A stretch of DNA of 64,000 nt from JBOFWL01 sp051653605 (GCA_051653605.1 JBOFWL010000145.1:468698-532697); one strand, 5' to 3'. Positions 54,740-63,596 are shown, numbered from the stretch's first letter. Notes: generated by a model from the sequence alone, not told the origin. A program made the numbers and translations.

Positions 54740-56743
54740 ATGCCTAAAAAATTTCGATCGGGATCGAGTGGAGGTAGCCAGGGCTTATACTTTGGGCTAT
54801 TTCTTCTTATTTCCTTAGCAGTATTTGTCGTCTTTACTCGCTTTAATCCTCCCCAAACCCTTATTGAATATTCTTCTTTCTACCAAAAGTTAGAATCTGG
54901 ATTGATTCGATCCGTTCGTATTCAAGGACAGGTTATCGAAGGCACATTTAAAACCAATACTGTCAGTGAAGTTGATCGTTTTCGTACTATTCAACCACTC
55001 AACGACCCCGACCTCCTCCCTTTACTTCGTAGTAATAACGTTGTTGTTGCAGGAGAGATTGTTCAATCTTCTGGTGGTGGAAGTATTTGGTGGATTATTC
55101 TCGGAATAGCAGGTCTGCTCTTCTTCTGGGGAATGATGTCTCGTAATGGTGGCGGTGGCGGTGGCCCTGGGCAAGCAATGAACTTTGGAAAAACACGTGC
55201 CCGCTTAATGAATGAAAAAAATGAGAAAAAATACTTTAAAGATGTTGCCGGTGCCGAAGAAGCTAAGGCGGATCTTGTTGAAGTAGTAGACTTTCTTAAA
55301 AGTCCATCTAAATTTACCGCACTAGGTGCCAAAATTCCTAAGGGAGTTCTCTTGGTGGGCCCTCCAGGAACAGGTAAAACTCTTCTTGCGAAGGCAGTAG
55401 CTGGAGAAGCCAATGTGCCTTTCTTCAGTGTTTCTGGTTCGGAATTTGTGGAGATGTTTGTTGGGGTAGGGGCTTCCCGTGTGAGGGATCTCTTTGCTAA
55501 TGGACGTAAAAAAGCTCCAGCGATTATCTTTATTGATGAGTTAGATGCTGTTGGCCGCGCTCGTGGTGCTGGTTGGGGTGGATCTCATGATGAAAGAGAA
55601 CAAACTCTTAACCAAATTCTTGTTGAGATGGACGGTTTTGATTCTTCAGAAGGCTTGATCATCATCGCTGCAACTAACCGCCCTGATATTCTCGACCCAG
55701 CGCTTACTCGCCCTGGACGATTCGACCGCTCTGTTGTGGTTGATCGCCCCGATGCAAAAGCAAGAGAAGCCATTCTTAAAGTACATACTCAAAAAATGAA
55801 ACTTGCCAAAGACGCTAAATTAGATGTTATCGGAAAAGGTACTCCTGGATTTACTGGGGCAGATCTTGCCAATCTTGCTAACGAAGCAGCACTTAAAGCT
55901 GGACGAGATAATCGAAAAGAAGTTATCGCTGCAGATTTTGAATATGCTAAAGATAAAGTGATGATGGGGCCAGAACGTCGCTCTATGGTTATGACGGATG
56001 AAGACAAACTCACCACGGCCTACCATGAAGCTGGACACGCTATTACAGGGCATTTCCTTGAATTAGTCGATCCTGTACATAAAGTTACTATTATTCCTCG
56101 TGGACAAGCGCTTGGCGTTACCTTTTTCCTCCCTCAAACAGATCGCTACTCTTACATGAAAAAGAAAGTTGAGCAAACTATTGTTATGGCAATGGGTGGT
56201 CGTGCTGCCGAAGAAATCATGTTTGGAAAAGACTTTATCTCTGCCGGAGCAAGAGGCGATATTCAACAAGTAACTCGTTATGCACGCTCTATGGTGTGCG
56301 AATGGGGGATGAGCGACCTTCTCGGGCCTATCCAGTATGGAGAATCCGAAGGGCCAATTTTCCTTGCTAAAGAATTTAGCTCACGCAAAACATACTCTGA
56401 AAAAACTCATGAAGAAATCGATGATGAAATCAAGCGTATCGTGAATGAAGGATACCACAAAGCCGTGGAAATGCTTACTCACCATAAAGAAATGCTGGTT
56501 AATCTTGCCGAAATCCTTCTAGAGAAAGAAACTCTAAGCAGCAGCGAAGTTATAGAAATTCTTGGTGGCGTTGAAAAATCGAAAAGCCCCATTTTGGACG
56601 ATTTTCGTAAAAAAGTGCCAGCTCGCTTCGTTAAACCTGTAGAAGAAAAAACAGAGGAAGCAGAAGCGCCTTCTGAAGAAGAAAAACCAAAACGAAAGCC
56701 ACGTGCCGCTAAACCTAAAACCGAATCTGAAGGCGAAGAATAA
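54740..56743 (+). CDS. ftsH: ATP-dependent zinc metalloprotease FtsH
   Basis: A 667-residue AAA protease anchored in the inner membrane; helices at ~15-33 and ~115-135. Walker A GPPGTGKT is at 207-214, the pore motif FVGVG follows, and the zinc site HEAGH is at 429-433. It degrades misfolded membrane and some cytosolic proteins. The C-terminal ~45 residues form a Glu/Lys/Pro-rich tail ([14 protein letters not shown] region) not found in most homologues. A Gly run precedes the AAA domain. Secure. Confidence 0.97.
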   Translation: MPKKFRSGSSGGSQGLYFGLFLLISLAVFVVFTRFNPPQTLIEYSSFYQKLESGLIRSVRIQGQVIEGTFKTNTVSEVDRFRTIQPLNDPDLLPLLRSNNVVVAGEIVQSSGGGSIWWIILGIAGLLFFWGMMSRNGGGGGGPGQAMNFGKTRARLMNEKNEKKYFKDVAGAEEAKADLVEVVDFLKSPSKFTALGAKIPKGVLLVGPPGTGKTLLAKAVAGEANVPFFSVSGSEFVEMFVGVGASRVRDLFANGRKKAPAIIFIDELDAVGRARGAGWGGSHDEREQTLNQILVEMDGFDSSEGLIIIAATNRPDILDPALTRPGRFDRSVVVDRPDAKAREAILKVHTQKMKLAKDAKLDVIGKGTPGFTGADLANLANEAALKAGRDNRKEVIAADFEYAKDKVMMGPERRSMVMTDEDKLTTAYHEAGHAITGHFLELVDPVHKVTIIPRGQALGVTFFLPQTDRYSYMKKKVEQTIVMAMGGRAAEEIMFGKDFISAGARGDIQQVTRYARSMVCEWGMSDLLGPIQYGESEGPIFLAKEFSSRKTYSEKTHEEIDDEIKRIVNEGYHKAVEMLTHHKEMLVNLAEILLEKETLSSSEVIEILGGVEKSKSPILDDFRKKVPARFVKPVEEKTEEAEAPSEEEKPKRKPRAAKPKTESEGEE

Positions 56744-56774
56744 GTTTAGAAATATCTTCTTAATCAAAAATATT

Positions 56775-56800
56775 AACCCCCCAGAAATGGGGGGTTTTAT
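56775..56800 (+). terminator. Terminator after ftsH
   Basis: Stem AACCCCCC / GGGGGGTT with loop AGAAAT and a T-run. Confidence 0.92.
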
Positions 56801-56875
56801 TGTAATCTGGCTATAAGAAATTTTTCAAGCACCCTAACTTTTTTTCTAGTAAATATTTGAGGTATTTCATAATAT

Positions 56876-56904
56876 TTGCAGGATTTAAACCTTTACTTTA
56901 TAAT
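56876..56904 (+). promoter_or_regulatory. fliJ promoter, leaderless arrangement
   Basis: TTGCAG, 17-bp spacer, TATAAT (56899-56904); the ATG is at 56910 with no ribosome site. Confidence 0.75.
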
Positions 56905-56909
56905 AGATT

Positions 56910-57347
56910 ATGAAAAAGTTTCAGTTTCGTCTCCAACGTATCCTCGATCTCCGTGAAAAACTCGAAGAAGAACAAAAACTCAAGCTTGCTGCTGCTGCCG
57001 CTGCTTATCAAGAGCTTATTCAGCAACAAGATAGGCTGTATCAATACGCAAAAGAAGCTCGAGAAACATCTTCCCAGAAGATGGCGGCAGGTTTAGTCGA
57101 TATCGAACTCCTTCAACGGGCAGATCAACTGTTTTTAGAAGCACAGCAACTAGAAATCCAGCAGAAACCACTGATTGAACAGGCTCAACGACGCATGGAA
57201 AAAGAAAGAAATGAGTATTTCCGCCTCCAACGTGATAAAAAAGCAGTGGAACTTCTTCGAGAAAAACGTCTTAAAGAATATAAACAAGAAGAGCTTCGCG
57301 AAGAAACACGTATCTTGGATGAAATTTCTAAGCATCGAGGCTTGTAA
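56910..57347 (+). CDS. fliJ: Flagellar export chaperone FliJ
   Basis: A 145-residue, almost entirely helical, highly charged protein starting MKKFQFRLQRILDLREKLEEE, the FliJ hallmark. FliJ is the general chaperone and ATPase-stalk partner of the flagellar type III export apparatus; fliI would be its partner but is outside the window. It lies upstream of the slt-flbB pair, consistent with a flagellar cluster. ATG at 56910 follows the -10 by five bases, so the mRNA appears leaderless. Confidence 0.85.
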   Translation: MKKFQFRLQRILDLREKLEEEQKLKLAAAAAAYQELIQQQDRLYQYAKEARETSSQKMAAGLVDIELLQRADQLFLEAQQLEIQQKPLIEQAQRRMEKERNEYFRLQRDKKAVELLREKRLKEYKQEELREETRILDEISKHRGL

Positions 57348-57349
57348 TT

Positions 57350-57377
57350 TGATTTTTTTTGACAACTTCCCTATAAT
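57350..57377 (+). promoter_or_regulatory. Possible slt-flbB promoter
   Basis: TTGATT, 16-bp spacer, TATAAT, then GGGAGG and the ATG at 57398. It may only reinforce transcription from upstream fliJ. Confidence 0.55.
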
Positions 57378-57397
57378 TAGTCTTCATGGGAGGAATA

Positions 57398-58084
57398 ATG
57401 TCTGATCCTATTGTATCTCGCATCCAACACATTCAAGACCGCATTAAAGAAATCGAAAATTTTGGAAAATCAAAATCTATCGATAGAACAGAATCAACGT
57501 CTACAAATGCCGCAAATAAAGAAAGTTTTTCTCAAATAATGAGAGAAATATCTCTTGCAGGTGCAGATACCAATACAGCAGAAGATTTATTTTCAGACCC
57601 ACTGGCAGACCAAAAAGATATTCTTGATAGTTTCGTTGAAAAAACGATGCAAGAAGTAGCCTCACAACAGGCTAATGTCGGACGGAGTTCATCCCAGAGA
57701 TACTCTGACTTGGTTGCACAGGCTGCAAAAGAGCATGATGTTGACCCCAATTTGGTTCATGCAGTGATTAGAGCCGAATCTAACTATGATCCAAAAGCGC
57801 TTTCTCACAAAGGAGCCCAAGGATTAATGCAACTTATGCCAGCAACAGCAAAAGAATTAGGCGTAGCTGATAGCTTTGACCCTCAACAAAATATTTGGGG
57901 GGGAACACGCTACTTAAAAACAATGCTTGATCGCTATGAAGGCGACCTCGTACGAGCTTTGGCTGCCTATAATGCAGGCCCAACAGCTGTCGACCGCGCA
58001 AAAGGTATTCCTAATTTTGCTGAAACTCAGCTTTATGTCCCTAAAGTGTTAAAAAATTATTACAGGCTAAATAGAGAGGAATAA
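57398..58084 (+). CDS. Lytic transglycosylase (SLT domain)
   Basis: A 228-residue protein whose C-terminal ~115 residues form an SLT lysozyme-like domain: catalytic Glu127 in RAESNYDP, then [14 protein letters not shown] and [11 protein letters not shown]. These cut peptidoglycan strands without hydrolysis. No signal peptide is visible; the N-terminal ~95 residues are charged and may direct export through the flagellar route. Between fliJ and flbB, it probably opens the wall for flagellar assembly. ATG 57398 is preferred over 57386 because GGGAGG lies just upstream. Confidence 0.82.
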   Translation: MSDPIVSRIQHIQDRIKEIENFGKSKSIDRTESTSTNAANKESFSQIMREISLAGADTNTAEDLFSDPLADQKDILDSFVEKTMQEVASQQANVGRSSSQRYSDLVAQAAKEHDVDPNLVHAVIRAESNYDPKALSHKGAQGLMQLMPATAKELGVADSFDPQQNIWGGTRYLKTMLDRYEGDLVRALAAYNAGPTAVDRAKGIPNFAETQLYVPKVLKNYYRLNREE

Positions 58085-58085
58085 T

Positions 58086-58676
58086 ATGAGCGCATGGATA
58101 AAGGTTTTTCTTTTACTTTTGCTCAATATTTTGATCGCTGGTCTGTCTCTTTATACGCTTAATTATATGCATATTATCGATTATCGTATTATTTTTCAAA
58201 ACGATATGCTATCAATGAAGGTTGCTCCCAGAGTGGAGGACCCTCTTCTTCTAGAGAGAGAAGAACTTTCAAAAAAATGGGAGTTGCTTGATCTTAGAAA
58301 TGTGCAGTTATCAAATGCCGAAGCAATCTTGCAACTATCAAACACTCTTCTTTTGCAAGATAAAGATGCTCTTATTCAAGATAGAGAAGCTTTTCAAAAT
58401 CAATTAGCCTTGGTTGCTGCCGAAACAGAGGCTTCTAATTCTTATGATGTGCGCATTACAGAAGTTGCTTCTCAAATTTCGGGCATGCCCCCTCTGAATG
58501 CCGCTGAAATTCTAAATCTACAAGAAGATCTTCAGGTAGTAGAAATATTTAAAAAAATGAATGAAATCTCAGAGGCAAGTGGCCAAGCCAGTACTGTGCC
58601 TTACTTACTTACGCTATTAAATCGAGCAAAAGCTGCTCGAGTGCAGGCACTTATGCTTGAAAGTGGCACTCCTTAG
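58086..58676 (+). CDS. flbB: Flagellar collar protein FlbB-like
   Basis: A 196-residue protein with a single N-terminal membrane helix (residues ~7-29), a charged helical middle, and a C-terminal domain with the MgtE-N/MotE-like run ISGMPPLNAAEILN and VPYLLTLLNRAKAARVQALM. In spirochaetes FlbB, encoded near fliJ, is a periplasmic collar protein that positions stators. Here it follows slt by one base. Homology rests on layout and context, so call it probable. Confidence 0.65.
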   Translation: MSAWIKVFLLLLLNILIAGLSLYTLNYMHIIDYRIIFQNDMLSMKVAPRVEDPLLLEREELSKKWELLDLRNVQLSNAEAILQLSNTLLLQDKDALIQDREAFQNQLALVAAETEASNSYDVRITEVASQISGMPPLNAAEILNLQEDLQVVEIFKKMNEISEASGQASTVPYLLTLLNRAKAARVQALMLESGTP

Positions 58677-58709
58677 GAACATAAACAAGCGCTTTTTATA
58701 CTAATATTA

Positions 58710-58740
58710 AAAATCCTCCCGATCTGGGAGGATTTTATTT
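58710..58740. terminator. Terminator between flbB and tsaE
   Basis: Stem AAAATCCTCCC / GGGAGGATTTT with loop GATCT, T-rich on both sides. Confidence 0.9.
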
Positions 58741-58792
58741 TAAATAATTACTTGAAAATAGCACCTTAACTACAGATTAAAACCCTTATAGT

Positions 58793-59206
58793 TTATAAGA
58801 CAGTTTCCCACGAGAGAGCCCTTGTTGTTTCGCTGGCATGTTCTAGGGATATTTTTATATATGGTTTGGGGATAAGCTCCCACGCCCTCTCTGCCCACTC
58901 GATGAAATTATAATCGCCACTAGCCACAAATTCCTCAAAGCCCCACTCTAAGGCTTCTTCGGGAGATGATAGACGATAGAGGTCGAAATGGTTGATTGTG
59001 CAATTTTTGGCAGTGTAAACATTCATCAATGTAAAGGTTGGGCTAGAAACTTGGTCTTCAATTCCAAAATGAGAGGCAAATAATCGAACAAAGGTCGTTT
59101 TGCCAGCACCAAGATTACCTTGTAATACAAATACTCGAATAGAGGAGTCGCTTAACTCTTTTGCGAAGATGGCTAAGTCTTGTAATGATACGATTTTTTG
59201 GGACAT
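58793..59206 (-). CDS. tsaE: tRNA t6A synthesis ATPase TsaE
   Basis: A 137-residue ATPase of the threonylcarbamoyl-adenosine pathway, working with TsaB/TsaD. Walker A GNLGAGKTT is at residues 30-38; SSPTFTLMNVY and HFDLYRL follow; a C-terminal FIEWAERAWELIP is also characteristic. ATG at 59206 has AAGGAG six bases upstream; the ATG at 59212 touches the ribosome site. No other tsa gene adjoins. Confidence 0.93.
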   Translation of the reverse strand: MSQKIVSLQDLAIFAKELSDSSIRVFVLQGNLGAGKTTFVRLFASHFGIEDQVSSPTFTLMNVYTAKNCTINHFDLYRLSSPEEALEWGFEEFVASGDYNFIEWAERAWELIPKPYIKISLEHASETTRALSWETVL

Positions 59207-59222
59207 CACCATCTCCTTAATT

Positions 59223-59372
59223 ATGAAATTTCAGAAGTATTATCGGATTTTTTTAGAATTACTCAATACTAATAAAGATACTTTTTTAGAAAAATTTTCT
59301 GAAAACCTTGACCGAGCTTGGTTTTCTGGTTATAATGTGTCCGATGCTTGTGCGATTCTTGTGCATTCTTGA
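59223..59372 (+). CDS. Possible 49-residue small protein
   Basis: A short open frame starting ten bases from the tsaE ATG on the opposite strand. The predicted product has an ordinary amphipathic, charged composition (KFSENLDRAWFSG) and ends in ILVHS. No ribosome site or clear promoter precedes it. Six bases after its stop is a second tiny ORF with a strong ribosome site. It may be a true small protein or a chance frame. Confidence 0.3.
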   Translation: MKFQKYYRIFLELLNTNKDTFLEKFSENLDRAWFSGYNVSDACAILVHS

Positions 59373-59378
59373 GGAGGA

Positions 59379-59456
59379 ATGTCAAACTTTTTTTTGGTAC
59401 ACCATGTACAAGTATTAGATTTTTCCTTGATGATGTTTTGCACTGCTTTGTTATAA
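59379..59456 (+). CDS. Possible 25-residue leader peptide upstream of HisA-like gene
   Basis: GAGGAGG directly precedes an ATG, then 25 codons including a His-His pair (VHHV) before TAA, ending 22 bases before the HisA-like ATG. Spacing from AGGAGG is tight (one base), from GAGG four. A GTACA / TGTAC inverted repeat lies inside. It could be a regulatory leader, but two His codons are few for attenuation. Confidence 0.3.
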   Translation: MSNFFLVHHVQVLDFSLMMFCTALL

Positions 59457-59478
59457 GCAAAGGTTGGGAGGCCTGCCG

Positions 59479-60210
59479 ATGGAATTAATTCCAGTTATTG
59501 AAATTTATAAAGGGCATACGTTGTATGGACTTCCCGAAAAAAAAGGGATGTCAGCACGTATTAAAAGCCCTGTTCTTCATTTTACACACTGGGTTGATCA
59601 GGGTGCTCATAAAGTGTTTTTCAAAGATAGAGATGGAGCTATAGCTGGTAAACCTCTCAATAGCCCTCTTCTAGATTATATCACTCCCCCTAAAGATGTT
59701 CAATTATACTATAACGGGGGCATAAGAGACCTTCGTTCTGTGCGAATTTTTGAACAGCGACCCTTCACCAAGATTGTCTCTACAACGTCTTTGGTTGAAA
59801 ATAAAAAATTTCTCCGAAATATTATTGCCAATGATATAGGTAATATCGCACTTTGGGTAGATTGCCAAGATGGATTTATCGCAACACGCGGAGCTACTCA
59901 TAATACAGGGCATCGGACAGTCCATTTTTTAAGGGCTCTTCCCGAGGCTGGTGTGGATGAAGTTTTCTTCTGTGCTTGGGAAAACGGTGTAGTTGCACCT
60001 CACCCCGATTTTGACATGATTGAAAATATCCTCGATCTTGGTGTGCAAAAGCTTTATATAGCATGCAATGCCACCACGAGAGAAGATATTAAACAACTTA
60101 GTCGTTATCCTCTAGCTGGGATTGCTTTGAGTACGCCACTATATGATGGCACTCTATCAATGGCAGAGGTTAATCAAATTTTTAAGTCTCGAGAGCTTAT
60201 TTTATCCTAA
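59479..60210 (+). CDS. HisA-like isomerase, orphan
   Basis: A 243-residue TIM-barrel protein resembling HisA, the phosphoribosyl-formimino-AICAR-P isomerase of histidine synthesis. Residues 5-12 read PVIEIYKG where HisA has P-A-I-D-L-x-x-G: the catalytic Asp8 is Glu8. The second catalytic Asp appears conserved (VDCQDG, Asp128), as does NGGIRDLRSV. Other blocks (FKDRDGAIAGKP, then STTSLVENKKF) match the phosphate-binding strands. No other his gene is in the window. Start 59479 has TTGGGAGG upstream; a TTG at 59464 is upstream of that site. Either a modified HisA or a relative with another substrate. Confidence 0.72.
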   Translation: MELIPVIEIYKGHTLYGLPEKKGMSARIKSPVLHFTHWVDQGAHKVFFKDRDGAIAGKPLNSPLLDYITPPKDVQLYYNGGIRDLRSVRIFEQRPFTKIVSTTSLVENKKFLRNIIANDIGNIALWVDCQDGFIATRGATHNTGHRTVHFLRALPEAGVDEVFFCAWENGVVAPHPDFDMIENILDLGVQKLYIACNATTREDIKQLSRYPLAGIALSTPLYDGTLSMAEVNQIFKSRELILS

Positions 60211-60244
60211 GATACTTGAGTTATTTAATAAAATTTATTATACT

Positions 60245-60272
60245 AAAAGAGCCTTGCAATGGGCTCTTTTTT
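60245..60272 (+). terminator. Terminator after HisA-like gene
   Basis: Stem AAAAGAGCC / GGGCTCTTTT with loop TTGCAAT. It ends 26 bases before ispG. Confidence 0.8.
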
Positions 60273-60297
60273 ATTATTGTTAATAAGGATATATATT

Positions 60298-61365
60298 ATG
60301 CTTCCTCGACGCAAAACTCGATCTCTCCATGTTAAACATATAGGAATTGGTAGTGAATTTCCTATTTCTATACAATCTATGGTGAGTTTGCCTACGGTGG
60401 ATACGGAAGCTGTCAATGCGCAACTGTTTCGTTTAGCATCGGCTGGATGTGATATTGTTCGTTTAGGAGTTCCTGATCAGGCTTCGGCCTATGCCCTAAA
60501 GGAAATTGTTGCTCGAAGCCCTCTTCCATTAGTGGCTGATATCCATTTCGACTATAAATTAGCATTGATTGCACTCGAATCTGGTGTGGATGCCTTAAGG
60601 CTCAACCCTGGTAATATTCAAAATCCAGAACATATAAAACAGGTGGTTGCCGAAGCTAAAAATCGTAAAGTACCTATTCGTATAGGGGTTAATGCAGGCT
60701 CGCTCAACCCAAATAAGTATCCTCACCCTACACCCGAAGCACTTGTAGCATCGGCTTGGGAGCACATTAAGCTTCTAGAAGATTTAGATTTTTATGATCT
60801 TAAAGTCTCTTTTAAATCGTCAACAGTAGAGACAATGATAGAAACAAACCGCCTCTTTGCCTCTCAATGTGATTACCCTCTTCATCTCGGTGTTACCGAA
60901 GCTGGTGATGGGATGCAGGCTGTAGTTAAAAATGCTTTGGGTATCGGAACTCTGCTGCAAGAAGGCATAGGTGATACCTTAAGAGTGTCAATTACTGGCG
61001 ATGTTGTTCCAGAAGTGGAAGCGGGGCGTTATATTTTACGCTCTTTAGGGCTTAGACAAGAAGGCATAGAGATAATTTCTTGCCCTACATGTGCTCGCGT
61101 TGAGTATGATGTTCTTGAAGCAGTGCAGCAATTTAAAGAACAAACTTCTCATATTAAAGAATATGTTAGAGTAGCGATTATGGGCTGTGTTGTTAATGGT
61201 CCTGGAGAAGCTCGAGAAGCAGATGTCGGCATTGCTGTTGGAAAAACAGGGGCTGCATTGTTTCGTAAGGGCAAAGTAATAGGGACTTTTAGCAAAGATG
61301 AAATGATTCAAGCGCTCCTTAATGAAACCATTACTATTGCTACGGAAAGAAAAGAAATAGAATAG
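60298..61365 (+). CDS. ispG: 4-hydroxy-3-methylbut-2-enyl diphosphate synthase
   Basis: A 355-residue [4Fe-4S] enzyme of the MEP isoprenoid pathway. Cluster ligands Cys262 and Cys265 (CPTC), Cys297 (MGCVVNG) and the Glu in GPGEA are all present; the N-terminal TIM barrel has RLGVPDQAS and ALRLNPGNI. It makes HMBPP from MEcPP. An earlier in-frame ATG lies in the terminator, so 60298 is the start; AAGGAT upstream is a little far. Secure. Confidence 0.95.
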   Translation: MLPRRKTRSLHVKHIGIGSEFPISIQSMVSLPTVDTEAVNAQLFRLASAGCDIVRLGVPDQASAYALKEIVARSPLPLVADIHFDYKLALIALESGVDALRLNPGNIQNPEHIKQVVAEAKNRKVPIRIGVNAGSLNPNKYPHPTPEALVASAWEHIKLLEDLDFYDLKVSFKSSTVETMIETNRLFASQCDYPLHLGVTEAGDGMQAVVKNALGIGTLLQEGIGDTLRVSITGDVVPEVEAGRYILRSLGLRQEGIEIISCPTCARVEYDVLEAVQQFKEQTSHIKEYVRVAIMGCVVNGPGEAREADVGIAVGKTGAALFRKGKVIGTFSKDEMIQALLNETITIATERKEIE

Positions 61366-61374
61366 GAGCCTTCT

Positions 61375-61785
61375 ATGGGATCTTCTATGTTAGAAGAAGA
61401 AGTAATTGATTTACAAAAGGATTTTGTTGTCTATCTCCTATTTACGTGTAGCGAGATAGAGGATCTTCAACGAATTAATTTCTATTGTGAAGAATTTAAA
61501 GAAATTATCCTGCGATCGGGGAGTTTGAGTGAAAAAGGGCTTGCTTATATCGAACAATTTTGTGAAAATCTTCGCATCTTGTTAGCTAATACGCTCCAAT
61601 TTGACTCCAGCGTGGTAAGGCTTGAATTAGTAAAAGGAATTAGCGCCCATGCTTTTACCAAGGCTATTCTTTTCGCTGATAGTAGATATTCTGATGCAGA
61701 GCATAATGCTTCAGAAGAATTACTTAATAAAATTATAAGCGACTGTATGGAAAAAAGTAGAAGCTTAGAGTCTCAAACTGGCTAA
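61375..61785 (+). CDS. Helical hypothetical protein
   Basis: A 136-residue protein, mostly amphipathic helix, with no signal peptide, no membrane segment and no family I recognise. AGGAG stands six bases before the ATG at 61375; another ATG at 61387 is in frame. It lies in the ispG-phosphohexomutase unit, with gaps of 9 and 32 bp. Three Cys are spread through it without a metal-like pattern. Function unknown. Confidence 0.65.
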   Translation: MGSSMLEEEVIDLQKDFVVYLLFTCSEIEDLQRINFYCEEFKEIILRSGSLSEKGLAYIEQFCENLRILLANTLQFDSSVVRLELVKGISAHAFTKAILFADSRYSDAEHNASEELLNKIISDCMEKSRSLESQTG

Positions 61786-61817
61786 CAGAAAAAGTAATTA
61801 TTTTTCAAGGAGATAAC

Positions 61818-63161
61818 ATGAGTTTAAAAGTAAGTGTGTCTGGAGTGAGGGGTGTTTGGGCAGATAGTCTATCTTTACCTATCATTTATCAATATGCAAT
61901 GGCTTTTGCTTGTTATGTTAAATCTCAAGGTGGAAAAAAAATTTTACTAGGTCGAGATGGACGTCCAACAGGGGCGACTATGGTTCGTTTTTGTTCGTCA
62001 TTGTTTAATGCCATGGGGCTGGATACTGTTGATGTAGGGATTGTGCCTACGCCGACAATCCTTTTTGGAGTTAGAGAATGTGGCTTCGATGCTGGGGTAG
62101 TGTTCTCAGCTTCACATAATCCTCTAGAGTGGAATGCCTTCAAATTTGTTAAAAAAGGTGGCATTTTCACTGATGATAATGATCTTGTAATAATTAAAAA
62201 ATATTTAGAGCAAGCTCTTCCTCAACCTAGTTGGGATAAAGTAGGCTCTCATAGTGAAAACACTTCTATTCTTGATGCCCATATTAAAGCGGTGCTTTCT
62301 ATTGTGGATGTTTCACTCATAAAGAAAAGTGGCCTAAAAATACTTTTAGACCCAGTGAATTGTTCAGGGGCAGTGGCGACAAAACCACTTCTAGATGCCC
62401 TAGGAGTAGAGGCAATCTATATCAATGATGAACCCCACGGGCATTTTGCACACCCCGCCGAGCCGATTCCTGCTCACCTCACGCACTTAACAGAGCTTAT
62501 TCATCAACATAAAGTCGATGTTGCCTTTGCGCAAGACCCTGATGCAGACCGTTTGGTGGTTGCCAATGAGAAAGGAGAGGTTGTTTCCGAGGAAATCACC
62601 CCCGTACTGGCGCTGTTGGCTCTGCTTAAAAGAGGAGAACGCGGTAATATCGTGCTTAATATGAGTACTTCTTTTGCTGGAGCAAAACTTAACGCTCAAT
62701 ACGAGGGAAAAGCTTTTCGCTCAAAAGTGGGAGAGGCAAATGTGGTGAGCTTGGTTGCAGAAAAAAAAGCTTTTTATGGCATCGAAGGCAATGGTGGCGT
62801 TATTTACCCCAAGGTTAATGCAGCTAGAGATTCTCTGGTAGGAATTGCCTTGATCTTAGAGCTTCTTGCTCGTGAAAAAAAATCTCTTTCTCAGCTAATT
62901 TCAAGTTTGCCAGCAAGTTGTATTCTTAAACAAAAATATGATTTTCAAGGCGATTTAACTGCACTTTTTACCAAAATGAAAGGATTTTTCCCCGAAGCCA
63001 TGCCCAATACCGAAGACGGCTTGAGGCTGGATATGCCTAATGGTGCATGGATACATCTTCGTTCTTCCAATACCGAGCCTATTGTTCGCCTCATTGCTGA
63101 GGCAGAAACAGAAACCGAAACAAAAGATCTACTTGCAAAAGTTGATGCGTGTTTTAAATAA
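61818..63161 (+). CDS. Phosphohexomutase (phosphogluco/phosphomanno/GlmM family)
   Basis: A 447-residue alpha-D-phosphohexomutase. The catalytic phosphoserine is Ser99 in SASHNP; the metal loop DPDADRLVV and sugar-binding EGNGGVIYPKV follow; the C-terminal RSSNTEPIVRLIAEAE is the phosphate-binding domain. It could be a phosphoglucosamine mutase (GlmM) or phosphomannomutase; manA nearby would suit the latter but does not prove it. AAGGAGA upstream. Confidence 0.85.
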   Translation: MSLKVSVSGVRGVWADSLSLPIIYQYAMAFACYVKSQGGKKILLGRDGRPTGATMVRFCSSLFNAMGLDTVDVGIVPTPTILFGVRECGFDAGVVFSASHNPLEWNAFKFVKKGGIFTDDNDLVIIKKYLEQALPQPSWDKVGSHSENTSILDAHIKAVLSIVDVSLIKKSGLKILLDPVNCSGAVATKPLLDALGVEAIYINDEPHGHFAHPAEPIPAHLTHLTELIHQHKVDVAFAQDPDADRLVVANEKGEVVSEEITPVLALLALLKRGERGNIVLNMSTSFAGAKLNAQYEGKAFRSKVGEANVVSLVAEKKAFYGIEGNGGVIYPKVNAARDSLVGIALILELLAREKKSLSQLISSLPASCILKQKYDFQGDLTALFTKMKGFFPEAMPNTEDGLRLDMPNGAWIHLRSSNTEPIVRLIAEAETETETKDLLAKVDACFK

Positions 63162-63178
63162 AAATTAAGGAGATATAT

Positions 63179-63331
63179 ATGGCTGCAGAAAAATTCCCTA
63201 CAGGGGCAATTTGTCCTCAAGATGGCGAGTATAAAATTCGTTGTTACCCAGAAACAGTAACGGTGAAAAAGGGAGATCCATTCCCCACTCACCCTAAAAC
63301 AGGAAAAGAAACAAATTTTACGCTTAAATAA
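63179..63331 (+). CDS. 50-residue conserved-looking protein
   Basis: Too short for many gene finders. AAGGAG sits six bases before the ATG and the product has a tidy pattern, FPTGAICPQDGEYKI then VTVKKGDPFPTHPKTGK, reminiscent of the YjzC group of short proteins (F-x-x-G-x-x-x-P-x-x-G-x-Y ... L-x-x-G-x-x-F-P). Two cysteines. It ends just before a terminator, so it is the last gene of the ispG unit. Family call tentative; function unknown. Confidence 0.65.
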   Translation: MAAEKFPTGAICPQDGEYKIRCYPETVTVKKGDPFPTHPKTGKETNFTLK

Positions 63332-63340
63332 TAATTGTTG

Positions 63341-63368
63341 CCGCCCGTATTTGAGGGCGGTTTTTTTT
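63341..63368 (+). terminator. Terminator after small protein
   Basis: Stem CCGCCC / GGGCGG with loop GTATTTGA and eight T residues. Confidence 0.93.
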
Positions 63369-63567
63369 ATAGAAACTCCCGCTGGTTGACTCGAATAATG
63401 AAGTATCAAAGAAATTCTTCTTTATGCTAAAAATGTTGAAGATATAAAAAAGATTGAGGGTCAATATATAAACCTAAAAATTATGCAAAAATCAATAAAA
63501 TTAAGTGTATATTATATAATAACTTACAAAACCATAAAAAATAATTATAATTTTTTTGAAAAATCTC
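63369..63567. other. AT-rich spacer upstream of rRNA promoter
   Basis: No gene recognised. The last ~40 bp (63528-63565) are A/T tracts, fitting an UP element for the rRNA promoter. TATAAT-like strings (near 63515) could mark a second weak promoter. Confidence 0.5.
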
Positions 63568-63596
63568 TTGACAATTGAGGTGGTTTCTGTTAATAT
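63568..63596 (+). promoter_or_regulatory. rRNA operon promoter
   Basis: Perfect TTGACA (63568-63573), 17-bp spacer, TAATAT (63591-63596), preceded by an A/T-rich UP-like region. The 16S gene begins about 300 bp downstream. Confidence 0.78.
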
